Source: Trichococcus pasteurii
GTDB taxonomy: Bacteria > Bacillota > Bacilli > Lactobacillales > Aerococcaceae
DNA: 64,000 bases
Assembly: GCF_900112935.1 (NCBI RefSeq)
Contig: NZ_FONM01000005.1
Location: forward strand, 91,997 to 155,996
Direction: 5' to 3'
A program made the translations under genes and the position numbers. Positions 25,940 to 34,454 of the stretch are shown one piece after another. The stretch's first letter is position 1, and every line of letters begins with the position of its first letter. The notes beneath the pieces were generated by a model that saw only the letters and a program-made list of their open reading frames with translations, did no database searches and was not told where the DNA came from.

Positions 25940-27025
25940 ATGGCGGATTGCAGATTGGACAGTGAAAAACTAGCAGAATTTTGTATAGAAATCTTTGGGA
26001 AATTGGGTATATCAGACGTTGAAGCAAGAACAATTGCTGATAATCTTATTGAGGCACAATTAAGAGGCATACAGTCCCATGGTATAGCGAAGGTGATAAA
26101 TTATGCCGATTATATCGAAAAGGGCATATTCAATACAAAACCTGATATAAAAATATTAAGAGAGAGTCATGCAACGATTGCCATAGATGGTGATCATGGA
26201 ATGGGTGCTGTACTTGGGAAATTTGCCATGGAAAAATGCATTGAGAAGGCAAAGATATCAGGTATAGCTTCGGCTACAGTTTCAAAAGGAAGTCATTTTG
26301 GGATTGCGGGATTTTATTCAATGCTGGCTTTAAAAGAGAACATGATTGGAATTGCATTATGCAATAGCGGAAATGTAATGACAATATACGGAGGGACTTC
26401 AAGGGTGCTTGGGACAAATCCAATAAGTATAGCGGTTCCTGCCAATGAAAAGTATCCGATTGTTTTTGATGCAGCAACAAGTGAAGCGGCTTTTAACAAA
26501 ATTCGCATTGCAGATATCGAAGGGAGAGATATACCAAAGGGTTGGGCGATTGACAAAAATGGTGAGGCTACTGTAAATGCTAAGGAAGCATTATCAGGAG
26601 CTGTGATTCCTTTTGGAGGATACAAAGGATCCGGCTTGGCTGTTATGGTGAATATCTTAACAACTGTCCTAAGTGGTGCTTTTCTTGATGCCCATGGTGA
26701 TGAAACAAAAAAAGGTGAGACTTCGAAAAGTGTAGGTTTTTATTTCAGTGCCATCGACATTGAAAAATTCCAAGATGTTGCTATATTTAAAGCATCAATT
26801 GATTTGATGGTGGATGAACTGAAAGCTTCCGGTCGTAATGAAGATGGTGAGAATATCTTTATGCCTGGAGAATTAGAATACTTGCGCAAGGAAGAAAATT
26901 TAAGATTTGGAGTAGAAATAGGCGGCGGTGTATTGGACAATCTGAAAAAGTTGCAGAAAAAATACGCATTAAAAAACAGAATTGAAGACTGCATCATCCG
27001 AGTCGACACCCCTACCTGCGGATAG
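25940..27025 (+). CDS. Malate/L-lactate dehydrogenase-type (Ldh2 family) oxidoreductase
   Basis: A 361-residue NAD(P)H-dependent 2-oxoacid/imine reductase family member (malate dehydrogenase YlbC-type; relatives include ureidoglycolate dehydrogenase and Delta1-piperideine-2-carboxylate reductase). Family hallmarks are the SHG motif (QLRGIQSHGIAKV), SKGSHFGIAGFYS, GTNPISIA..N, and PFGGYKGSGLAVMV. AGGAGG fits ATG 25940 better than ATG 25934. Base use is far more AT-rich than in both neighbours (many ATA, AGA and TTA codons), a sign of recent transfer. The last ~15 residues (from NRIEDC) are encoded by GC-richer DNA and look like a fused tail. Confidence 0.87.
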   Translation: MADCRLDSEKLAEFCIEIFGKLGISDVEARTIADNLIEAQLRGIQSHGIAKVINYADYIEKGIFNTKPDIKILRESHATIAIDGDHGMGAVLGKFAMEKCIEKAKISGIASATVSKGSHFGIAGFYSMLALKENMIGIALCNSGNVMTIYGGTSRVLGTNPISIAVPANEKYPIVFDAATSEAAFNKIRIADIEGRDIPKGWAIDKNGEATVNAKEALSGAVIPFGGYKGSGLAVMVNILTTVLSGAFLDAHGDETKKGETSKSVGFYFSAIDIEKFQDVAIFKASIDLMVDELKASGRNEDGENIFMPGELEYLRKEENLRFGVEIGGGVLDNLKKLQKKYALKNRIEDCIIRVDTPTCG

Positions 27026-27071
27026 AACATTCTCAATACCGCCATTGAAACATGAAAAGGAGATTGGAAAC

Positions 27072-28244
27072 ATGACTGAAACGCAAACACAAACGGAGAA
27101 ACATATCGAAACGGGACTATACGAAAAATTGGTCGCTTATCGGCGCGAACTGCATGCGCATCCGGAACTGTCCCGAAAGGAATTTGCGACTACGGAGCGC
27201 ATCCGCCACTGGCTATCAGAAGAAGGGATCACTGTCCTGGATTATCCGTTGGAGACCGGCCTGATTGCGGAGGTAGTGGGTGCACTGCCGGGCCCGACCA
27301 TCGCTTTGCGTGCGGATATCGATGCTTTGCCGGTGAAGGAAGCTACCGGTTTGCCTTTCGTTTCCGAAACGGAAGGGCTCATGCATGCTTGCGGCCATGA
27401 TTATCATACGGCTTCCATGATCGGGGCAGCGCTCCTGTTGCAAGCGAAAAGGGCACAATTGAAAGGAACCGTCCGTTTCATTTTCCAACCCGCCGAAGAG
27501 ATTGCGCAGGGCGCGAAGTGGGTCGAAGAGGCCGGTGCTCTGGAGGGCGTTTCCGCCATCTTCGGGATGCACAACAAACCGGATCTTCCGGTCGGCACGA
27601 TCGGAATCCGTGAAGGCGGACTGATGGCCAGCGCGGATCGCTTCGAACTGGAAATCCACGGAGTCGGCGGCCATGCCGGCATTCCCGACTCGACCATCGA
27701 TCCGATCGTCATCGCAAGCCAGATCATCACCGGCCTGCAGACGATCATCAGCCGCAATACGAGTCCGTTCCACAACGCTGTCATCAGCATCACGCAGATC
27801 CACGGTGGCAATTCATGGAACGTCATCCCCGAGAAAGTCTACATGGAAGGCACCGTCCGCGCTTTCCAAAAGGAAGACCGCGAGAAAATCCCGGCCTTGA
27901 TGCGCCGGACAGCCGAAGGGATCGCAGCCGCGTTCGGCGCTATAGCCGATTTCCGTTGGCACCCTTACGTTGCCATCGTGGATAACGATGCCCGATTCAA
28001 GGCGATCATGGAAGAAACGGCTGCCGAACAAGGCTACCTTTTCTTGGAGCCGAAACCGGTCGCCGGCGGGGAGGATTTCGCGCATTACCAGACGCTCATC
28101 CCCGGCTTCTTCGTGTTCATGGGCGTCGAAGGTACGCGCGAATGGCACCATCCCGAGTTCAATCTCAAAGAGGAAGCCTTGGCGGTCGCCGCTGATTACT
28201 TCTCGGCTTTGGCGATCAAGGTGCTGGATCGATGGGAAGACTGA
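27072..28244 (+). CDS. M20 family metallo-amidohydrolase
   Basis: A 390-residue zinc aminoacylase/carboxypeptidase-like protein of the M20D group (HipO/IAA-amino acid hydrolase type). Metal ligands appear in HACGHDYHTA and QPAEEIAQGA, with later GGEDFAHY and WHHPEF. It should remove an N-acyl group from an amino acid or dipeptide. ATG 27072 has AAAGGAGATT upstream; the frame is open to 26982 inside the preceding gene. It overlaps the next gene by 13 nt, pointing to a shared pathway. Confidence 0.9.
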   Translation: MTETQTQTEKHIETGLYEKLVAYRRELHAHPELSRKEFATTERIRHWLSEEGITVLDYPLETGLIAEVVGALPGPTIALRADIDALPVKEATGLPFVSETEGLMHACGHDYHTASMIGAALLLQAKRAQLKGTVRFIFQPAEEIAQGAKWVEEAGALEGVSAIFGMHNKPDLPVGTIGIREGGLMASADRFELEIHGVGGHAGIPDSTIDPIVIASQIITGLQTIISRNTSPFHNAVISITQIHGGNSWNVIPEKVYMEGTVRAFQKEDREKIPALMRRTAEGIAAAFGAIADFRWHPYVAIVDNDARFKAIMEETAAEQGYLFLEPKPVAGGEDFAHYQTLIPGFFVFMGVEGTREWHHPEFNLKEEALAVAADYFSALAIKVLDRWED

Positions 28245-29593
28245 CGGTATTCACTGAAACAATGGCTGAGGAAGTTTTGAAGTCAACTCCGACAGACAAT
28301 CAAGCTGCTTTGCGGGAAGCAAAAAGGGGCATCCTTGATTTTCTGGCCAGTGCATTTGCTGGCCGGGAGGATGCCGGGATAGCCAAGCTTTTGCATGCCA
28401 TCGAAGAAGAAGGGGGTAACCCCATTACACCTTTGATAGCTCAAGGTAAAATGGCGAACCGGCGCCAAGCGGCTCTCGTGAACGGGTTCATGGGCCATGC
28501 GCTGGATTACGACGACGTCCATTCCGACGTCCGCGGCCATCCCAGCTCGGTTATTTTGCCTGTGCTCTTTGCTTTGGCTTCCGGTCGGGAAATCTCCGGT
28601 AAAAGTTTTTTGGATGCGTACATCATCGGTGTCGAAGTGATGGCCCGGCTTGGCCAAGCGATCGGAACGGGCAGCTATCTGAAGGGATGGCACAACACCT
28701 CATTGCTCGGGGGTGTTGCCGCTACTTTCGCAGGTGCGCGGCTGCTTGGATTCACGGTTGCTCAAATGCGGAACGCTGTCGGAATCGCCGTCAGTCAGGC
28801 TAGCGGACTGCGGGTGCAGTTCGGCACGGAAATGAAGCCGTTGCATGCCGGACTAGCGGCACAGCAAGCGGTCCAGTCCATCGAGTGGACCCAGCAGGAT
28901 TTCCATGGTACTGAAATGGCGCTTGATTCAGCAATCGGGTTTCTGCATGTCTATGCCGGAAAAGAAGCGGATGAAGCCGTCCGGGCGGCCTTGACCGAAG
29001 GCTGGGGTAAGTCGTGGCGGATAGCCGAGCCCGGTCTCTGGTTCAAACGCAATCCGTTCTGCTCCGCTGCCTCCCATGGCGCGGATGCCGCGTTGGCATT
29101 GGCGCAACTGAACTTGGATGCCGAAGCTATCGAAAAGATAGACATCGTATTTCCGCCTGGCGGAGATGCGGCTCTAATCCACAAACGCCCGAAGACCGGT
29201 GAACAGGGCCGTTTCAGCATCGAGTATGTTGTCGCTTTGGCATTGCTGGGACAGCCGTTTACGCTCGGAAATTTCGGATCCGCCGCTGTTTCGGCAGATG
29301 CCGAAAAGCTGATGAGGAAAATGTTCCGCAGCAATGATGCAGATCATAAGCCGGACCCGCAGGCCATCCCGAAAGGGCGTTTTACGATCGTCCGCATTGC
29401 GCTGGCTGATGGTTCCGTCCACAGCCGCGAAGTGTGCGTGCCGAAGGGATCTCCGCAAGCTCCCTTGTCGGATGCGGAACTGGAAAGCAAATGGCGCGAA
29501 TCAGCGCCGGATCTGGAAGTAGCTGAGCGGATCCTGCAGGCAATCCGCGGTCTGGAGAATAGCAGCTTGCGTGAGTTGGAGGAATTGCTTTGA
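28232..29593 (+). CDS. MmgE/PrpD family protein
   Basis: A 453-residue protein of the 2-methylcitrate dehydratase/iminodisuccinate epimerase fold. It has the family pattern GHALDYDDVHSDVRGHPSS, followed by GLRVQFGTEMKPLHAGLAAQ and FKRNPFCSAASHGADAAL. Known members dehydrate 2-methylcitrate or cis-aconitate-related acids, or epimerise iminodisuccinate. Without methylcitrate synthase or lyase genes nearby, an epimerase or dehydratase for the substrate of the neighbouring lyase is more attractive. Its start lies inside the end of the M20 gene; ATG 28262 is an alternative. Confidence 0.87.
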   Translation: MGRLTVFTETMAEEVLKSTPTDNQAALREAKRGILDFLASAFAGREDAGIAKLLHAIEEEGGNPITPLIAQGKMANRRQAALVNGFMGHALDYDDVHSDVRGHPSSVILPVLFALASGREISGKSFLDAYIIGVEVMARLGQAIGTGSYLKGWHNTSLLGGVAATFAGARLLGFTVAQMRNAVGIAVSQASGLRVQFGTEMKPLHAGLAAQQAVQSIEWTQQDFHGTEMALDSAIGFLHVYAGKEADEAVRAALTEGWGKSWRIAEPGLWFKRNPFCSAASHGADAALALAQLNLDAEAIEKIDIVFPPGGDAALIHKRPKTGEQGRFSIEYVVALALLGQPFTLGNFGSAAVSADAEKLMRKMFRSNDADHKPDPQAIPKGRFTIVRIALADGSVHSREVCVPKGSPQAPLSDAELESKWRESAPDLEVAERILQAIRGLENSSLRELEELL

Positions 29594-29594
29594 T

Positions 29595-29650
29595 GCATGC
29601 AAAAGGGAGCCCGGAACATACTGCTGTTCGGAGCTCCTCTTTTTGCATGC
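29595..29650 (+). terminator. Terminator of the catabolic cluster
   Basis: The long hairpin GCATGCAAAA(GG)GAGC...GCTC(CTC)TTTTTGCATGC encloses CCGGAACA/TGTTCGG. It directly follows the MmgE/PrpD gene. Confidence 0.85.
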
Positions 29651-29821
29651 TGGTGAAGATTTTTTGCTTTCCAGCTTCGGCCTTTCCAAAAAACGAATCT
29701 TTCAAAAGTCAGCGGATATTTTAAATGAACCATCGTTTAGGTTATAATAAGGGGGCAAGCTGCCGATCCGAAAGGCATTCAGGCAGCGAACCCAAATTCC
29801 CAGAAAGAAAGGATCATCCCT

Positions 29822-30031
29822 ATGGCAGACATCACCTTTGAAATCGTCGAAGAACTCGGCGTCCTGTCCACATCCGCAAAAGGTTGGACGAAAGAATTGA
29901 ACCTGGTCAGCTGGAACGGCAGACCGCCTAAATACGACATCCGCGAATGGAGCCCGGGCCACGAAAAGATGGGCAAAGGACTGACCTTCAGCGAAGAAGA
30001 GATGGCCGCACTCGCCACACTCCTGAAATAA
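29822..30031 (+). CDS. YdbC-like PC4 family ssDNA-binding protein
   Basis: A 69-residue protein that matches Lactococcus YdbC along its whole length: FEIVEELGVLSTSAKGW, KELNLVSWNG, KYDIREWSPGHEKMGKG. YdbC is a bacterial homologue of the transcription coactivator PC4; it dimerises and binds single-stranded DNA and RNA. Its role in vivo is not settled. A TATAAT box lies at 29743-29748, about 70 nt before the ATG, and AGAAAGAAAGG serves as ribosome site. It is monocistronic. Confidence 0.9.
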   Translation: MADITFEIVEELGVLSTSAKGWTKELNLVSWNGRPPKYDIREWSPGHEKMGKGLTFSEEEMAALATLLK

Positions 30032-30036
30032 CCAGA

Positions 30037-30095
30037 AAGGCTGCATCAAAGCCAGAATGTGCAATTCTGGCTTTGATGCAGCCTCTTCGTTTTTG
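30037..30095 (+). terminator. Terminator of ydbC-like gene
   Basis: The 20-bp stem GGCTGCATCAAAGCCAGAAT with its complement (30064-30083) is followed by a T-rich tail. Confidence 0.88.
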
Positions 30096-30125
30096 GAATG
30101 GGAACGAATGAACGCGCAAGAATAA

Positions 30126-30257
30126 CCCGCCAAAACCTTATTGGCGGGCAAAATCAGTTTGAATCCTATTCAGTTTCCCCGCCAAAATAGGCATGGCGGG
30201 GAAAAATAACCGTGGATACCACGAGATTCCCCGTCAAAAACCACCTTGGCGGGGAAT
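30126..30257 (+). repeat. Three tandem CCCCGCCAA/TTGGCGGGG palindromes
   Basis: Hairpins lie at 30126-30148, 30174-30204 and 30226-30257, with centres about 52 bp apart. The arms are CCCGCCAA/TTGGCGGG, TTTCCCCGCCA/TGGCGGGGAAA and ATTCCCCGTCAA/TTGGCGGGGAAT; loops and spacers differ. They lie between the YdbC terminator and the convergent MFS stop. Only the arms are conserved, which argues for selection on structure or on a bound protein. Confidence 0.75.
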
Positions 30258-30295
30258 TCCATTACTAATCCGAAGACTTAGAATGCAACGTTGTG

Positions 30296-31501
30296 TTAAG
30301 CATGGCTTGTGCCATTGTGTTTCCCGCGCTTATAGAAAAGAAACATCAAAAAGGCCGAAAGCAGGGCCGTTAAGGAACCAAAATAGAAAGGCACCTGATT
30401 ATTGAACGTGTCATAGAGCCAGCCGCCGATCAGGCTGGCCGGCAGCAGCGTCATCCCCAAGAGTGCGTTGTAGAGGCCCAGCCCAGTGCCTTTCTTTTCC
30501 TTGCCGATGATATCGGATACCAGAGCTTTCTGGATGCCGTCCGTCGCGGCGCTGTAAAGTCCGTAGAAGGCGAACAGGATGACAATTTCGAAGGGCGTCG
30601 CAGCCTTTCCGAAGCCGAAATAAATCAGCGAAAACACCAGATAGCCGCCGATGATGATCCGCTTGCGGCCGATTTTGTCGGACAGTTTCCCGAGCGGAAC
30701 GGCAAAGGCGACCGAAACCGCGTTGAACACCAGATACATGATCGGGATGAAGGCATCGCGGACGCCGACGTCACTCGCCTTGATCAAAAGCAAGGCATCC
30801 GTCGAATTCCCCAACGTGAAAAGAAAGACGATGAGCAGGAACAGATAGAAATCCTTAGGGAAATCACGGAAAGCCAGTTTGCCGAGCCGCTCCGATTTGG
30901 CGCGCTTGGCTTCCTTCACAAAAAAGATGATCGACAATAGCCCCAACAATCCGGGGATGGCCGCAAACAGGAAGACACGCCGGTAATCGCCGGGAAAAGC
31001 TGCCAATACGGCAAAGGCAATCAGCGGCCCGACAATGGCCCCGCTGTTGTCCATCGCCTTATGGAAACCGAAATTCAGGCCGGCGTTGTTGTTTTCCTCC
31101 GAAGAACCTGCCACAAGACTGTCTCGGGGAGCGGTGCGGATGCCTTTGCCGACGCGTTCAACAAAACGGATCGCCAGAACCTGCAGCGGTGTCGTCACGA
31201 ATGCGAACAACGGGGAAAGGAGCGCGGTGATGCCGTAGCCGATGACCATGAAAGGCTTGTTTCGGCCGATTTTGTCGCTCCACCAGCCGGAGAGTGATTT
31301 CAGGACGGAGGCGGTGCTTTCGGCAATCCCTTCGATCAAGGAAATCTCCGTTTTCGAAGCGCCCATTGTCGTCAGGAACAACGGCAGGATGCTGTACACC
31401 ATTTTAGTCGTCGTATCCGTCAGGAAACTGGTCAAGCCGACAAAGAAAATATTGCTTTCGACGCCGAGGATCCGCTTTTTCTTTTTCTGATTATTCGCCA
31501 T
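30296..31501 (-). CDS. MFS transporter
   Basis: A 401-residue protein with about 11-12 helices. It starts MANNQKKKKRILGVESNIFFVGLTSFLTDTTTKM and has the helix 2-3 loop motif GWWSDKIGRNKP plus the symmetric GKLSDKIGRKR in the second half. This group is usually annotated as drug or metabolite exporter. The open frame runs back to 32002, through the macro-domain gene on the other strand, but similarity and the AGAAGG site support ATG 31501. It is divergent from the macro-domain gene. Confidence 0.87.
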   Translation of the reverse strand: MANNQKKKKRILGVESNIFFVGLTSFLTDTTTKMVYSILPLFLTTMGASKTEISLIEGIAESTASVLKSLSGWWSDKIGRNKPFMVIGYGITALLSPLFAFVTTPLQVLAIRFVERVGKGIRTAPRDSLVAGSSEENNNAGLNFGFHKAMDNSGAIVGPLIAFAVLAAFPGDYRRVFLFAAIPGLLGLLSIIFFVKEAKRAKSERLGKLAFRDFPKDFYLFLLIVFLFTLGNSTDALLLIKASDVGVRDAFIPIMYLVFNAVSVAFAVPLGKLSDKIGRKRIIIGGYLVFSLIYFGFGKAATPFEIVILFAFYGLYSAATDGIQKALVSDIIGKEKKGTGLGLYNALLGMTLLPASLIGGWLYDTFNNQVPFYFGSLTALLSAFLMFLFYKRGKHNGTSHA

Positions 31502-31690
31502 CCCGAAAACCTTCTTTCCGCTTATTTCTTCAACTCCATTTAATTCCTTTTCCGGCCAAAAGTCTAGCAGAGCGACCGCGCACGCACACCCATCCCGCGC
31601 GGTACGGACAAATGGATAATCAGCCGGAATTTTGGTAAAGTGTACTTGTTGAAATGTCCGGACTGAACAGGTCTTTAGGGAGGAATCGGA

Positions 31691-32239
31691 ATGGAAAAGT
31701 TGCAGTTCAATCAAACCATTTTGCGCTTGAGAAAAGGCGATATCACCCGTTGCGAAGTTGATGCCATCGTCAATGCCGCCAATGAGAGCCTGCTTGGCGG
31801 AGGAGGAGTCGACGGCGCTATCCATCGTGCCGCCGGGCCGGAACTGTTGGCTGCCTGCCGACTGTTGAACGGGTGCCGTACCGGCGAGGCGAAACTCACG
31901 CCAGGCTTCCGACTCAAAGCCGCTTATGTCATCCACACGGTCGGTCCAGTCTGGATGGGCGGAACGCACGGAGAAGCTGATTTGCTGTCTTCCTGTTACC
32001 AAAAATCATTGGAACTGGCTGACGCCAACAGAATCCGGACACTTGCCTTTCCGGCGATCAGCACCGGCATTTACGGTTATCCGCTGGACCAGGCGACAAC
32101 CATCGCTGTCGGAACCGTCCGGAAATATCTGGAAAATCATCCGCAAACAATCTTAAAAGAAATAACGTTTGTCTGCTTCGATGATGCGACAGTGCATGTA
32201 TATGAGCAGGCATTCGAAGAATCGGAAAGGGGGAATTGA
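31691..32239 (+). CDS. Macro domain protein (O-acetyl-ADP-ribose deacetylase-like)
   Basis: A 182-residue single macro domain. It has the typical [34 protein letters not shown] start and [11 protein letters not shown], then [11 protein letters not shown] for phosphate binding. Such YmdB-like enzymes hydrolyse O-acetyl-ADP-ribose and remove ADP-ribose from proteins. GGGAGG lies upstream of ATG 31691. It is followed 3 nt later by a zinc-ribbon gene, so the two form an operon. A sirtuin gene is present in the window (59416) but is not linked to it. Confidence 0.92.
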   Translation: MEKLQFNQTILRLRKGDITRCEVDAIVNAANESLLGGGGVDGAIHRAAGPELLAACRLLNGCRTGEAKLTPGFRLKAAYVIHTVGPVWMGGTHGEADLLSSCYQKSLELADANRIRTLAFPAISTGIYGYPLDQATTIAVGTVRKYLENHPQTILKEITFVCFDDATVHVYEQAFEESERGN

Positions 32240-32242
32240 TTG

Positions 32243-32626
32243 ATGTTTTTGTTTTTTGACGTATTGCCGTTCCGCAAGCAACTTGAATACAACCAGACGA
32301 TCACGTGCAGCAGATGCGGCCACTTTGGGCGCTACGAGGTTTATCTCGTGGGTAATCGTTTCCGCCTGTTTTTCATCCCGATCATCACATTCGGGAAAAA
32401 GTATCTCGTCCGCACAACCTGTTGCGATACTTGGTACCTGCTTGATCCTGATGTAGGCAAAGCGATCGAACGGAAAGAATCTGTATCGATCCGGGACAGC
32501 GATCTGCAGATGTATCAGACGGGTGAACCGCTTGAAAGCAGATGCCCCAGTTGCGGGGCATCCTATCCTCAAGGCGCGCATTTTTGCCCGAATTGCGGAG
32601 CGAAAGTGGACGAACAGGAACGCTGA
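32243..32626 (+). CDS. Zinc-ribbon protein of unknown function
   Basis: A 127-residue protein. The N-terminal half holds CSRCGHFGRYEV and a CC pair (TTCCDTWYLL), and the C-terminus ends in a classic zinc ribbon, CPSCGASYPQGAHFCPNCGAKV. The hydrophobic FFIPIITFGKKY in the middle resembles zinc-ribbon membrane-associated proteins found in Firmicutes. AAAGGGGG precedes ATG 32243, just after the macro-domain stop. Function unknown. Confidence 0.82.
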   Translation: MFLFFDVLPFRKQLEYNQTITCSRCGHFGRYEVYLVGNRFRLFFIPIITFGKKYLVRTTCCDTWYLLDPDVGKAIERKESVSIRDSDLQMYQTGEPLESRCPSCGASYPQGAHFCPNCGAKVDEQER

Positions 32627-32733
32627 CAGAATGCCGACGAAATAAATGAAAGACAATTAACTGAAAGCGTTGCAAATTGCACAATTATGGTATACTACAA
32701 TTATCGAAATTTGTAAGGGGTGGTCATAATCAT

Positions 32734-33561
32734 ATGTTAACGAATAAAGAAATCAGATCAACTGCTCGAGAATATCTACGCGGCAATTATAAAATGGCGG
32801 TCATCAACCTGATCCTTATCACGATCGCGAACAGCGTGCTGCAATCGGTAATCAGAACGCTGACTGGCGAAAGCGCGTTGAACATGCGGATGACAGGGGA
32901 GACTTTGCCGAATTGGGATTCTGTCTTTTCGATGCAATACTCACCTTTTCAAACAACACTGAATGTCGTCCTTTCGATCATCGTGGCGTTGATCATAGGC
33001 TCCATGCAGATGGGAAATGAATGGGGATATCTGGATATGCTCGACGGCACGCCTCTTTCATCAGGCCACCTGCTCAAACCGTTTGAAAATCAGTTGTCCA
33101 AGACGCTCGGCGTTCTTGCGCTGCAAGCCGTCTACGTTATTTTATGGTCCGTCTTGCTGATCATACCGGGCATCATCAAGCTGTATTCCTTGGCATTATC
33201 GAACTTCATTTATTTCGATAACCCGGATATGAAAACGACGGATATCCTGAGACAAAGCGAAGCCTTCATGAAAGGCAAGAAGATGCGACTTTTCCAATTG
33301 GATCTGACTTATTTTGTTGTCTACCTGATCCCGGTCGCGCTGTTCCTGGGTATCGGGGTTTCCGCGTTTTCGATGTATGCCGGAGCGGCGAACGCCGACT
33401 CAGATGCGTTGCTGTACCAAGCGTTGTTGCTAGTGGGATTGATGCTGGCTGCATTCGCCATCTTCGGAATCCTGACCTTCATCGTTGAGCCAAGAAGAAA
33501 AGCGGCGCGTGCGGTCTTCTATTCGGAAGTGCTGAAGGAAGAAAACCTCATCGTCGGTTGA
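32734..33561 (+). CDS. DUF975 family membrane protein
   Basis: A 275-residue protein. It begins with the family-typical NKEIRSTAREYLRGNYKMAV and has about six helices, including VLLIIPGIIKLYSLALSNFI and the conserved KGKKMRLFQLDLTYF. DUF975 proteins are widespread in Firmicutes and of unknown function. A TATACT -10 box (32692-32697) lies upstream, next to a partial cre-like TGAAAGCGTTGCAA (32663-32676). ATG 32734 has GTAAGGGG upstream. Confidence 0.84.
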   Translation: MLTNKEIRSTAREYLRGNYKMAVINLILITIANSVLQSVIRTLTGESALNMRMTGETLPNWDSVFSMQYSPFQTTLNVVLSIIVALIIGSMQMGNEWGYLDMLDGTPLSSGHLLKPFENQLSKTLGVLALQAVYVILWSVLLIIPGIIKLYSLALSNFIYFDNPDMKTTDILRQSEAFMKGKKMRLFQLDLTYFVVYLIPVALFLGIGVSAFSMYAGAANADSDALLYQALLLVGLMLAAFAIFGILTFIVEPRRKAARAVFYSEVLKEENLIVG

Positions 33562-33607
33562 TTTCTCTATACCTTACAATCGAATTTTCCAGAAAAGGAG
33601 CGGAATA

Positions 33608-34357
33608 ATGGAACCAAGAATCAAAAGAGAAGCACCGAGCATCACAACCGATCTGCGCAGTGATACCGTCCAAGTTCCCAGCGTAATCCGGAACTGTTCC
33701 GGAATCAGGATTTTTGGGAAGCGGATCAAATCCCTGATCTTTACGACGGATATCGCCATCATCCTGAATAACGATGCAGATGCTGTCATCGCGGTTTATC
33801 CATTTACCCCGCATCCGGCGGTCATCCAAAGCATTGCCAACGTCTCAACGATTCCGATCCTTTCCGGTGTCGGTGGGGGGACGACCCAGGGCAAACGCAG
33901 CGCCAACATTTCCTTGTTTTCGGAGGCTCAAGGTTCCTTGGCTGTCGTCGTCAATGCGCCGACACCGATCGAAACGATCAAACAGATCGAAGAGGCGGTT
34001 GATATTCCAATCGTCTGCACAATCGTAACGGAATACATGGATATCCAGGCGAGGCTGGATGCCGGCGTCGATATCCTGAACGTCAGCGGAGGGAAGGATA
34101 CGGCCTACATCGTGAGCCGCATCCGCGAAAATTTCCCGGATGTTCCGATCATCGCAACGGGCGGGCCGACGGATGCAACGATCCTCGATGCGATCAATGC
34201 CGGCGCGAATGCCATCAGCTGGACACCGCCTTCCAACGGCGAATTGTTCCGACGCAAGATGGACAAGTACCGCAATAAAGAGCGCGAGCGCTACATGCAG
34301 GAGCATCAAGGCATGACTATCGAAGAAGTCGAAGACTTGGAAGATCATAGAGATTGA
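33608..34357 (+). CDS. Conserved TIM-barrel-like protein of unknown function
   Basis: A 249-residue cytosolic protein. Alternating strands and helices with ILSGVGGG, IVCTIVTEYMDIQARLDAGVDILNVSGG and PIIATGGPTDATILDAINAGANAISW follow the pattern of phosphate-binding TIM barrels such as NanE or ThiE. The last 30 residues are strongly acidic and basic (KYRNKERERYMQEH). It is sometimes labelled hydrolase in annotation, but I know of no demonstrated activity. AAAGGAG precedes ATG 33608; a strong terminator follows. Confidence 0.72.
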   Translation: MEPRIKREAPSITTDLRSDTVQVPSVIRNCSGIRIFGKRIKSLIFTTDIAIILNNDADAVIAVYPFTPHPAVIQSIANVSTIPILSGVGGGTTQGKRSANISLFSEAQGSLAVVVNAPTPIETIKQIEEAVDIPIVCTIVTEYMDIQARLDAGVDILNVSGGKDTAYIVSRIRENFPDVPIIATGGPTDATILDAINAGANAISWTPPSNGELFRRKMDKYRNKERERYMQEHQGMTIEEVEDLEDHRD

Positions 34358-34364
34358 CCTATTG

Positions 34365-34420
34365 AAAAACGCGCAAGCAGCTTCCGGGACTGTCCCGGAA
34401 GCTGCTTGCGCGTTTCTTTT
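34365..34420 (+). terminator. Bidirectional terminator
   Basis: A perfect 22-bp stem, AAACGCGCAAGCAGCTTCC and further bases, pairs with 34393-34415 and is followed by TCTTTT. It separates the TIM-barrel gene from the convergent SDR gene. Confidence 0.9.
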
Positions 34421-34454
34421 CGATGTCAGTAAACTTTTATTGCGCAAAAGAATA

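Noticed and set aside
30126..30257. CRISPR array
   Set aside because: Only palindromic arms are shared, repeats are short and spacers are not of uniform unique type; no cas genes are present.
31502..32002. N-terminal extension of the MFS protein to 568 residues
   Set aside because: It overlaps the macro-domain gene on the other strand and adds no membrane or MFS sequence; ATG 31501 with AGAAGG is the likely start.
31691..32239. SirTM-linked macro-domain system with the sirtuin at 59416
   Set aside because: The two genes are 28 kb apart and have different neighbours; SirTM systems keep them adjacent.
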